Shown here: in pieces, positions 54,168 through 64,000 of the stretch
Layout: each line of letters opens with the position of its first letter
Numbering within the stretch: position 1 is the stretch's first letter
Origin: Bostrychus sinensis
Lineage: Eukaryota > Chordata > Actinopteri > Gobiiformes > Eleotridae
Direction: 5' to 3'
Assembly: GCA_020698575.1 (NCBI GenBank)
Contig: CM036240.1
Coordinates: 21,784,711-21,848,710 of the forward strand
DNA length: 64,000 bases
The notes under the pieces: generated by a model
The model's database searches: none
What the model was told of the DNA's origin: nothing
What the model saw: only the letters and a program-made list of their open reading frames with translations
Position numbers and translations under genes: made by a program

Positions 54168-57100
54168 ACGTTAACAGGATGTGCGCTAATTTCCTTCAAC
54201 ACAGCGCTAGTTCCTGTCATTTGACTTGAGATCATGCTCTAACTTTGAACAAAAGACAGGAAATAAGAGACACTAAGTGTTACTGGTAGGTTTGGTGCAG
54301 AAAGAGAACTGGGACTATGATTTAGTGAAATAAAAACATAAAATTCATCATATATAAACTTCTTCTAAAACTGTGATTATGTTATGACAAAGTTAATAAA
54401 ATATTTGGAAGATTTTGTGAAGACTGGTGACCTTTCAGAAACACTTAACTATTATGTGCCCTGGAGTGAGCTGAAGTGGTCTTGTAGGCAATTTTTTAAA
54501 TATATTTACATTATTAATAAATTACAAAAGTTAAAAGGCATAATATCATAAACAGATGTTGTTAAATGAAGCGTCTTGGTAAAAGCAAGGTTGTCCCAGT
54601 GCAAAATGCTTCAGGATCTTAATTTTAATACCTGTAGCTTAAAGGGTATATTTGTTAGTTATGACAGACTAGCCTGGACAGCCAGACACATTTTTTTACT
54701 GTTCTGGTATCTCTTCACTTAAAGGTGGGGGACCTTTATGCTAAATTGTCTTTTCTGAGCTTTTAGTCATGTAACCATGTTATAATGTTCCTCAGAAATA
54801 TAGCTGGAATAGTACTTTGTTTCATTCACACATGTTTGAGTAATCTTGTGCGCTCATGCACTTTTGTGCAAGAGTTTGAAACACTAAGAAGTTTTACATA
54901 TAAATACATTATTTAAGCCAGGGGTTCTCATACTTTTAGGACCCAGCTATCATCAGGAGTTTAAAACATCCTAAAATCAAATGTAAATGAGGGTTATTCA
55001 ATCAGAATGTTTATATTATTGCCGTATTGGTGCCCATTAATATTAATGAATGTTCAAAATTATAGACGACAACTAATTCAATGTTTATAAATTATTATCA
55101 ATTAACAAAATATTTTTTCACAGATCTGGACCTCAGTTTGAGAACGGTGGATTTAAGTTATTAAACATAAAATACTAATGAAAAGGTGTGCAAAATTATG
55201 TCAAAAAGCCTGAGAAAAGCATAACGTGGCCCTCTTAAGATTAATTCCTATGGACAGAACAATCACAGGCAGAGTAACCAATCACAGGACAGTAGACTGT
55301 ATAAGACGGCACCATCTTGATGAGCTTTTAATAGGGATTTTCTTCCACTTTTGTAAGACGCGCTGCAGATAAATGACTGTATCAAGCAACGTCTCTCTGC
55401 GACTGAGAAACCAGTGGGCTGGCCAGGCCAGCTATTCAGATAAGTTATGCCTGCAGTTTGGAGACAAGCAGTGTTCTATCCTCATTCATTTTAACTAAGG
55501 GAGAAAACTTTAGGGAGAAAACTAAAAACATTTAATTAGACATTTTTAAATGGCTGAAACTAATGGTTGATGCTATAGTTGTTAAAATTTACCTTGAAAA
55601 ACAGCACCCAGATCTGATAGTCACTTGCATTTACTAAAGATAGCTTTTTAAAATAGGATTTGTAATGATAAATATTTTAAATCTCAGCATACACTGGCAG
55701 GCTATTGTGGTCTAACTCAATCTGTAATTATTTCTCCAGCATAACATAAATATTGAGAAATACTACGCCTGTATTTTGTAGCCTTTAGCTTGCTAATTAT
55801 GCTAATTAGATATGCTAAATGCTACATTAAGTAAAATGGATACATGTCTTTACACACATATGTTTTCTAACCAGGCTCTTATATTATGTACATTATGTAC
55901 TTGTAGTTGATTATTTGTTATTTGCCAAAACCATCTTATTTATATTTTGTGAAATTTAGCTAATGCTCATGCCACAATAGAAAATAATTGTGGTCTGATA
56001 AATGCATGGCACCATCCTTTGGAAAAAAGCCATTCTGTTACAAACACTAAAACATCAAAATGTAAAAAGAAAAACCTGGTGTACAGTTTTGGGAAGAAGG
56101 CAAAAACAAAACAAACCCGGTTAATTATTTTGACAAATCCACAGGCCTCATGACCACTGCCTCGGGACAAAACAACTCTTCTTGCCTAAAACAATCTGTT
56201 CCACTCATGCCAGCCCTCATTCAGACACTCCACCATCATTTCCACGGCCTGTGCAAACACACATGACCCACTTAACCCAGCTAATGCTCACCTCTTCACA
56301 CACACTTCTCGTATAACTGAGTAACTGTTCTCAGAAATGAAAGGCCGCCTTGTAAACATATGTATTGTGAAGATGAAGTAGTTTTACGTCAGAGTGCAAT
56401 GACTTAATACGTCCGCAGAGGCCAGAAGGGGGTTATGAGCCCAGACAGACAGGTGACACACATAAACAAACAAACACATCAAGGAGCTGCTGCTTTCTGT
56501 GAAGAAAGCTGCTGCGACCTTTGACCTGCAGCGATAACATGGCTGTTTATGAAGATAAACGGCTCAAGTGGAGTGTGCTTTTTAACAAGCAGCTAATTAC
56601 TGTGGTTGAGGCATTGCCTCTGAAGAGAAAAAACAACAGTTGTTAGACTATTAGTCATGAAGAAAACTTTACATTCACACATACAATGCTATTCATTTTC
56701 AGTTACAGTTACAGTTAAACCTCTGTCACAATGATGGATTCAGCTGATTTATTTGTTAGCTTCAAGTTGCTAATAGCATCATTAATTAGCCATCATAGAC
56801 TAAGCACTCGAACATTATCCTCTCATGTCTGAACTCAAATTCTCCCAACTTTATTTATGTCTGAACTCAAAGGCGATGATCAGGAGGCAGTACAGTATGT
56901 CAAGGGTTTTAATCAGAAAAAGTATTAGCTGTAAGTTTTTTTAACGCTACAACCAACATAGGTCACATGAAGAATTATTGACAACACCCAGTGTAGTGTA
57001 AGGAAGGCTGAGAGGGTTGCTGTACCCCTTCAGGTAACTGACTTTTGCATCTCAGTATTTGAGCCGTCACCTACCCCATGAATGTTGGTGCCTCCTTGTC

Positions 57101-58005
57101 GTCAAACTTGTGTTTCCAAACATTACTGATAACGTGTTCCTCACAGAATTCATTAATATTTAGAGCAAAAATCAATCTCTTAATCTCCTGTGTAAACATA
57201 TGGTGCTGTGAATCAATTATGGATGTCTCTAAAGGATAAAAGCACCTTTGCACAATTTATAAAACACACGCAAGTTGCACAAAAAGAGTTGGGTGGTTGT
57301 TTTAAGCAGGTTTTTGAGGGCTACATGTCTGTAGGCTTTCTGTATCTTAATTCATGTGTAAAACGGACAGGGCGTTTTGACCTGACCCACCCGTACCTGA
57401 TATACTTCTTCTCATTAAGACATCTAACATCTGGTTACAGGTCGACCTGTGCATTATGACACAGCACGTGTCATGTGCAGCACTCCAACATTACTCTGAA
57501 ACTACATGAAATGGTTTCAAGTGAAATATTTCTCTGCACCTTCCCCAAATAGTGTAATGGAATACAAATGCCAGATTCCTTGACAGGTGTCTACTTTTAT
57601 TTATTCATTTTTTTGCTCTGTATAGGTCCCCTAAAGCCCCCCGGTGAGAGCAGCTTCCCATCTGCAAGCATTTTTTTAAAAAATCTTTTAAAAAACAGGG
57701 CAGATAATAACATAGAAAAGGAATGAAGAAATGGGATCAGCCCCTCTAAGCTGAGGCACTTGGTCTTCTTTAAGGCCATTCAGTTTTGTGGTCAGCTGCT
57801 GCTGCTGGTTTTACTTTTTAATACTAAATAGCTCTGCTTTTTGTTAGGGGTCTGTGTGTTTTTAAATAATAAAAATATAAAAAAGCCAACATCCGTCCTT
57901 TTATATTTGTATGCTTAATTATATTTGTTTATATGCTATGTGTAGAATGGTTATGTAAGCAAGTTAATTGTTTCAAAGCATCAGAATTTTTTCTGACCTT
58001 GTACC
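51766..58005. other. Intergenic DNA, no gene seen
   Basis: More than 6 kb without a supportable gene. It contains a poly-A run of more than 30 at about 54134-54166. It could be a distal regulatory region or part of a long intron of a gene outside the window; the sequence alone does not decide. Confidence 0.4.
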
Positions 58006-58007
58006 TG

Positions 58008-58445
58008 CTAGATGTAGTCGGGCTCACCTCCACGCACAGCTTGGGCTCTGAAACCCAGCTCCTTGAGAGAGGTTGGACTCTCTACCACTCTGGAGTTGCC
58101 CATGGTGAGGGGCAGCGGGCTGGTGTGGGCTTGCTTATAGCCCCCCAGCTTAGCCGCCATGTGTTGTAGTTCACCCCAGTGAACAATAGGGTCACGTTCC
58201 TGCGCCTTTGGGACTCTCACTGTGGTTTCGGCTCATGGGCCAAATAGGTCATGACCGAAAAGACGAGATCCTGGATACAAGCAGTCAAAATGAGTTTCCT
58301 CTGCAGGGTGGCTGGGTGCTCCCTTGGAGATAGGGTGAGCAGCTCGGTCACTCGGGAGGACCTCGGAGTAGAGCCGCTGCTCCTCCACATTGAGAAAAGC
58401 GAGCTGAGGTGGCTTGGGCATCTGTTCCGGATGCCTCCTGGAGAT
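58008..58445 (+). mobile_element. Internally deleted LINE (endonuclease joined to RT C-terminus)
   Basis: The first part translates to GWTLYHSGVAHGEGQRAGVG followed by LLIAPQLS, the endonuclease signature of a common fish non-LTR element. From about 58240 another frame reads MTEKTRSWIQAVKMSFLCRV followed by a LGVEPLLLHIEKSELRWLGH-like block, which is the far C-terminal region of the same type of polyprotein. The central reverse transcriptase is missing. Clade not certain (RTE-like). Confidence 0.72.
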
Positions 58446-59425
58446 GGGCACATACCCAAAATTAGTCTGTTCTGAATAAATATTGATCATTTCCATTTTA
58501 AAATGTGAAGTACTAATATAGAGTTGTTCAAAATTATTTAGAAAAGCTTGAACAATGCATAGTAGGTCCTTTTTGATGCTATTTTTTTGGTAATTTTTAC
58601 AATTATATTTTGAATTTAACAAAACCACCAAGACAGAGCTAGAGTTCTTAATTCTGATTGGATAAACAGGACCAGATACTTGAAGTCTAGTTTCATCGTT
58701 AAGCAGATTCATTTTGGTGACCATGTGACTGAAGGCTTTCTAACAATGACAACTATTTCAATATATAGGCCTTGATATTTAGTTTTGAGTAAAAATATAC
58801 TTCTTTAATATGTTTAACATTTTCATTAACAGTCTTAATTGCTAGCTGGCAGCTGATCTGAGGCCTGAGTTTGTGGTTAAGCAGCAGCAGGTGACGTGTC
58901 TGGGTCTTCACCCTGACAGCCTCATGCGACGTGTGACTAACATAGCAACAAACTGGTTCTCTATCCCCAGAGTGAAACAGGAGCTCTGGGCCCAGGAGCC
59001 AGCCCAGTGACGCACCCGCCATCTGACTTCAAGTCGTCTAAAGTTTCCACCCAGGCACAAGTTCTGCCACTCTGGTGTCATGATGTGACCATGTGGTGCA
59101 GCAACAACAACACCAAAGTCTGACTGACGATTGTTCCTCTTTCCCAAACTCACATCGCTTACGCATGTGCCCCATGGCCACAAATGAAGCACATGATAGA
59201 TGTTTATTGACTGAAGAAGATTTAAAGATGAGAGAAATAGATAAAAAAAACAACATAATTTTTGGCAATAGTTTATACAGAAAAGCTGAGTCATGTGGCC
59301 TGGCAGTCAAGTAATTAATGACTGTTAATACAAAGTCTTCAAATCAGTACTGCAATTAGTTGTGCATTATATTATATCTTATATATACAGGATATAATAA
59401 TTAAAAAATAATTATCTATCTCAGT
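58446..59425. other. Intergenic DNA, no gene seen
   Basis: Overlapping minus-strand frames at 58233-59310 are uncorroborated and partly read through the LINE relic. No domain recognised. Confidence 0.4.
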
Positions 59426-59427
59426 AC

Positions 59428-59610
59428 CAAAAGTGTAAAGTAACCAGATATTTTTACTCAAGTAATTTACTTAACTACATAAAAAAAGAGAAGTAGGCTT
59501 CTTCATGAGAGAATTTTTGAGGGAAAATGTGGGCAAATATTTTATATAGCAGCAGCAGCAGCAGGAGTATTAGCAGTAGTAGTAGTAGCAGTGGTAGTAC
59601 TGACTAAGGC
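59428..59610 (+). repeat. 'tttactcaagtaa' repeat, copy 2, with AGC/AGT tract
   Basis: Contains gatatttttactcaagtaa followed by a trinucleotide tract at about 59549-59600 (agcagcagcagcagcaggag, later agtagtagtagtagcag). Confidence 0.65.
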
Positions 59611-60370
59611 CTAGTATTAATGTTTGGATTTTTTTCCCCAATTAGAGATAGCGTTTCTAGTTTAATCCTGCAGGATTATGAAGATTAGAAGTTCTCATTG
59701 TTTCAAATCATTCTTTAAGTTTGCCTGCCCCACTTTCTCATAATGCACCACAAATTTGTCATTTGATTCCTTTTAATACCTGACGCATAACATTTTAATC
59801 AGTTCAGGAATTAGTTTATGCTTAATATTTTCCCCCATGCAAATGGTGAAAACAGTTTTTGCTAGTACAGTGAATTTGCGTTGCTAATTCAGTTGCAGCT
59901 GCTCAGCCTTTATAATGGAATGTAATGGCAGAAGAGGAATGCTCACAGAGACGCCAAAGCCTGCTGCACAATATTAGCCCGGCTCAAAGTGCGTCATCGC
60001 ACTCACAGCTGACACGGTTCTGCTCTGCTCTGTTTGTGTGTCACTCAGTGTGTAGGATCTTTTGCTTGTGTGCGTTTCTCTTTAATCTCTGCTCACTGTG
60101 TTGCTGTATGACCCCCAACTCCTCCCCAAATCAAATTCCTGCTGTTGCTGCCATGCACATTAGTCCTATGTGAAAGCTATGTGAAAGATTACAGCTGGCT
60201 ATGCATGGTGTGTGCAATGGTGAGGGCAATAAGTTCTGCTGTTTTGGCAGCTCCAGCTTCATTAAAGGCACAGTAGTTTGCAGATAATGTTAGACTAAGT
60301 GCTGGTTTATGATTACAAAGAAGATAAGCAGTGCAGTCACTTCTCTGAAATGCACATCATTCTTTTTGTG
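59611..60370. other. Intergenic DNA, no gene seen
   Basis: Nothing recognised except general AT-rich sequence; a frame at 59925-60173 has no homology-like motif. Confidence 0.4.
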
Positions 60371-60374
60371 GTAT

Positions 60375-60790
60375 ACAGTAAGCAGAGGTTAGAAGTAACG
60401 AGATCTTTTTACTTAGTACTTAGCAAGTACCTTGAAAAAAAAAAAGAATATTTACTTCCTGAGTATAAAATATATTTTGACTTGAGCAACTTACTCAGGT
60501 TAATCCTCAAAATCTCTACATGAAATTTTGTAATAAAATAGCAGTGGTAGTATGAGTAGTAATATTATTAGTATTCATAATATTAGTGTTAGACGTAGTA
60601 GTCAAAGTAGTAGTAATAGTAGCAATTCTAGTAGTGGTAGTAGCAGTACTACAGTAGAAGTAATTTCTAGTCAACTTTACACTCAGTTCACTTTTACTCA
60701 AGTAACAATTTTGTCAGATACATTTGCTTCTACTTGAGTAATATATCAAGTAACAGTACATTTACATAAGTACAGATTTGCAGTACTTCT
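60375..60790 (+). repeat. 'tttactcaagtaa' repeat, copy 3, with GTA-rich tract
   Basis: gaagtaacgagatcttttta at the left, tcacttttactcaagtaaca and tctacttgagtaat at the right, enclosing a degenerate GTA-rich tract at about 60541-60660. Confidence 0.7.
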
Positions 60791-61094
60791 TCTACCTTCT
60801 GGATATAAGCAATGGCAAATGAATACACTGACAGATTGTTGAAGCTTGAATATCTAATAGTTTCAAATAAATCAAACTAATTAGGAAATCTTTGCAAGCT
60901 GTTCTGAAGATATCATTAATCACTAGCACTTCAAGTTCAAGTGATAAGTACTGTTAATGCAAAACCCTTTAACAAGATTACATGATTGTAGTTGACGTCA
61001 CAGTAACTGAGATCCAGACGTGACGCACACGCAACTTTTTTTTTAATGAAATTTATCCAATAGGGTCTTATTCTAATGTCCATCAACTGTCCAT

Positions 61095-61560
61095 CAGAGC
61101 TGGACAGTACAAAACACTTTTACGCAAGTAATTTTATAAAGAATATATATTTTCTGAATACATTTTTAAACTCATTTTTTTACTTCAACTAAATCCTTGA
61201 AAAACAATTGTTACTGTTACTTCAGTACATTTTTATCATCTCAAAAGAGTAAAAGTATTTTTAACCTTGGTGAAAAATGGTGTAGTAGTAGGAGTAGTAA
61301 TAGTTGTAATAGTAGCAGTAAAAGTAACAGAACTGGTAATAGTAGTAGTACCAGCAGTAGTAGTATCAGTGGCTATAAAAATACTAGTAGTAGCAGTTGT
61401 AGTAGTAGCAGTGGTAAGAGTAATAGTAGTACTAGTTGTGGTAGAAGCAGTACATAAATACTGTTCACTTAAGTAAACTTTAGACTGAATACTTTCACTT
61501 TCACTAATAATTTCATTCAGTTTTACCTTAACTTGAGTCTAAAGTCTTTGCAGTTCACTC
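61095..61560 (+). repeat. 'tttactcaagtaa' repeat, copy 4, with GTA-rich tract
   Basis: Left side has agagctggacagtacaaaac and cttttacgcaagtaat. A tract of about 175 bp dominated by gta/gtagta and agtagt follows (about 61281-61455), then cacttaagtaaactttagac. Frames of pure Ser or Val here are artefacts of the trinucleotide repeat. Confidence 0.7.
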
Positions 61561-64000
61561 ATCAGATTTACCACTGGCTTTAGCTGGTGGTATGAACTAC
61601 GTGTAGACCCTCACACCAGCTCAGGCCTAGTCCCGTCATCGCTTCCTACTGTTGTTTATTTATTTGGCTCTGGGGCTCGCTGAGTGCAAGCGATTCTGTG
61701 GTATTCAGGCTCGTCCTGCCAGAACTCTGGGTAATTGGCAGTGACGCATGTGTATAGTTCTCGCTCACGTACACACAATTAGGAGAGTGTTAATCTCGCG
61801 GTGCAGGAAGGGAACCGCAAGCCCCCTTCTGTGGCTTTTGGAGGACTGCCGTGCATATCTGTGTGTGTGTTAATTGGGCCTTACATCATACTTGTCCCAC
61901 TTACACGAAACCAACCTTAGCAGTCTTTTATCTGACCCACAAATGCCTATCTTGGCTCCTTAACGTGCTCTGTCATGGTTTGGAGTTGACAACACTGCCC
62001 TAGATTATTTAGGCCTTTCTGTGTAAAGTATCAAGTCATTTATGCACCAACACTGCATGAAACAGATAACTTATCACTTGCCATGTGATTTTCCCTTTTC
62101 TCATCAAATGTCAGCTTCTTCACTAATAATAACAAACTTCTTGAGAGAACGCTACTTGACAATCTGAAACTACACTATCTATTGGGACTATTGCAAAAAC
62201 TCTCAGTGAACTGCCCTCACAACTTTGGTTAAATATGTAAACCACTGTGGGATTTCCTGTGTGGCTTGATTGTACACCAAACATTATGACTACCTGCTTA
62301 TTACTGGTGATCATAACATTATGTGTTATGACAACCTACCTCATATGCAGCCCCCTACACTACAAAAGTCCATTTCTATAAAATATTCTTCACTCTGAGT
62401 AATGGTAACACCTTCATGCCAATATGATTAATATGCATACATTATACACAGCTGAATTCCTTTTGACTATGTGATGATGATGATGATGATAAGGATGATG
62501 AAATTGGCCGCACTGTCATAGCTGAGCAACACTGATTGGAGACTTTTATGCTCAAAATACAGTAACTAGTCCAAAGGCATCATCATCATCAGACATTTTC
62601 TCAGTGCAGTCTCTATAACTGGTTACCATACTGCATTCTGTATATTGTATGTTTACCTTTGATGCAATTTGACACAGAGGTACAAGCCATTCTGGTTACA
62701 TTAAGTCCTGTTTCAGTGGCCCAGACAGATTTACCTCAACCCTGGAGCTCAGCTTACTGCACCGATACTGGACAAACCCCATTGTCCTACAAACAAACAA
62801 CCCTGTCACTGTTACCACGGGCTCCACTGGACAGGTGACCATCAGACGACACAGATGATTATTATTATGAAAACTGGCACATCAAAGGCATAACAAAGGA
62901 AATGGTTTTTCTGAAGATTTGTGTAAAACCAAATGGTCTGTTTAATTAAAGCTGGTACAAATACTTTCTGGCTTTTTCTGTGTTTACTTTCTGGTTTGTT
63001 GGAGTTTCTCATGACTCATTTATAGGTCCCTGTTATTTTTTGTTCTGATAGATATGTATGTTCTGACATGTGGCTTGGAGGTGGAATGCATTTTCTTATA
63101 CATTGTGGCCACAACAGAATCTCTCTGGGTGGAGTCTGCATGTCCTCCATGTGCTACTGTGGGTTCTTTCTTGGTACCACAGTGTCATCTGATTTGGTGA
63201 CTCTAAATTGCCATTAGTGAATAAATATGAGAGTGAATGGTTTGTGTCTATGACTAACTGGCTGCAGGGTGTACCCCACCCATGGCTATAGGATAGGATG
63301 AATAATTTAATAAGATTACCTCTGTTTAGGTTGTATATTTCACTTTTCCATCTTATTTCTGTAAGGGGTGTGGTGGAGTTCCTCAACGCTCACATTTAGG
63401 TCCTCAGTCTCTCAGATAAATTGTAATGTTATGTGACTTATACCTTTCTACTGGACTACAGTACATGCTCTTGTGCATATTTTTTGTCATAATAAGATCT
63501 TGTTTATATTTTTTTTTTACCTAATCTTTTAAAAGTCATAGAAACTAAAACACATGTTGCCACAGTCAGATTTACACCACTGCTATAAATTGTGCTGTGT
63601 TGAGAGCATCTGGCAAAAACCAAGTTAGTAAAGGCAAGGTCATGTCTACAGCTGGCCACTGCTGATGACTGATATGTTTGTGGCCCCTGGGTCCAGTGTG
63701 TCCTCTGTATCCTGAGGACACATGCCAAATGTTCAGCCATATGTTAAATGTGTGAGTGAGGCATGTGCCAAGCAGTAAGTCAGGAAAAAAATCTGTTCGG
63801 TTCAGTGTAAATTAACACCTCCCTCGGCCTCCTGCCTTTCTGGACATCATAAAAACCATGGTGCATGTGGACTATTTGGCTCTGCTGCTCACTTGGCTGT
63901 TGCGTCACTTGCCGCCCACGTCCCATTACACGTCATGCACCTGTCTTGCTTATGAATAAGTGTTCAGGGGTTAGCAGAGTCCCGCATCATCATCGCATCA
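61561..64000. other. Intergenic DNA, no gene seen
   Basis: Holds a short (GAT)n run at about 62473-62490 and, near 63190-63300, reversed pieces of common fish repeats (ttggtgactctaaattgcc, then a ctggctgcagggtgtacccc block). No supportable gene reaches the window end. Confidence 0.4.

Noticed and set aside
52000..57990. A hidden multi-exon gene in the large 3' intergenic tract
   Set aside because: I found no frame with a recognisable domain bounded by good splice sites; absence cannot be proven without RNA or comparative data.
60516..61476. Ser-rich and Val-rich reading frames
   Set aside because: They are direct read-outs of GTA/AGT trinucleotide tracts in different frames and strands, not proteins.

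Overview
The window is vertebrate nuclear DNA, almost certainly from a spiny-rayed (percomorph-like) teleost. It has AT-rich intergenic DNA, GT-AG introns, a zinc-finger gene with a fish-style acidic leader exon, many fish-type SINE, LINE and DNA-transposon relics, and four intron-containing genes whose proteins align residue by residue with vertebrate APP, GABPA, U2AF1 and CBS. I rebuilt the exons by hand from splice sites, reading-frame phase and remembered family sequences. There are no prokaryotic features.

Layout. 1-17.4 kb is accessory sequence: an inverted-repeat element (about 95-640), a C2H2 zinc-finger coding exon on the minus strand (2478-4431), then a repeat-dense tract holding LINE fragments, a GATATC-rich palindromic array, a small inverted-repeat element and a DNA transposon split by a LINE. 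17.68-27.05 kb is app (plus, 18 coding exons, 750 codons, Kunitz exon present). 27.1-30.95 kb is gabpa (minus, 9 coding exons, 440 codons), meeting app tail to tail with polyadenylation signals about 100 bp apart. 34.14-37.7 kb is u2af1 (plus, 8 exons, 232 codons), head to head with gabpa across about 3 kb of promoter-side DNA that holds two adjacent near-perfect hairpins. 38.4-43.54 kb is cbs (plus, one inferred non-coding and 14 coding exons, 566 codons). 43.6-64 kb shows no convincing gene: a hAT relic, two further SINEs, an internally deleted LINE and three GTA-rich tracts lie in otherwise unassigned DNA.

The four named genes are not one pathway. App is a membrane precursor protein, Gabpa an ETS transcription factor, U2af1 the small subunit of the 3' splice-site factor, and Cbs the first enzyme of transsulfuration. 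All four are on human chromosome 21, but there the APP/GABPA and U2AF1/CBS pairs lie far apart, so the compact order app-gabpa-u2af1-cbs is a notable synteny block.

The most interesting protein-level points are a Kunitz domain in App with Asp-Asp where trypsin inhibitors have a basic P1 residue; an amyloid-beta segment one residue shorter than human, with Thr at position 2, Leu before the beta-cleavage site and no His6; an apparent extra intron in app; a GC-AG intron and a lost CXXC motif in cbs; and a zinc-finger protein built from five repeated three-finger modules. I did not find a wholly new multi-gene system.
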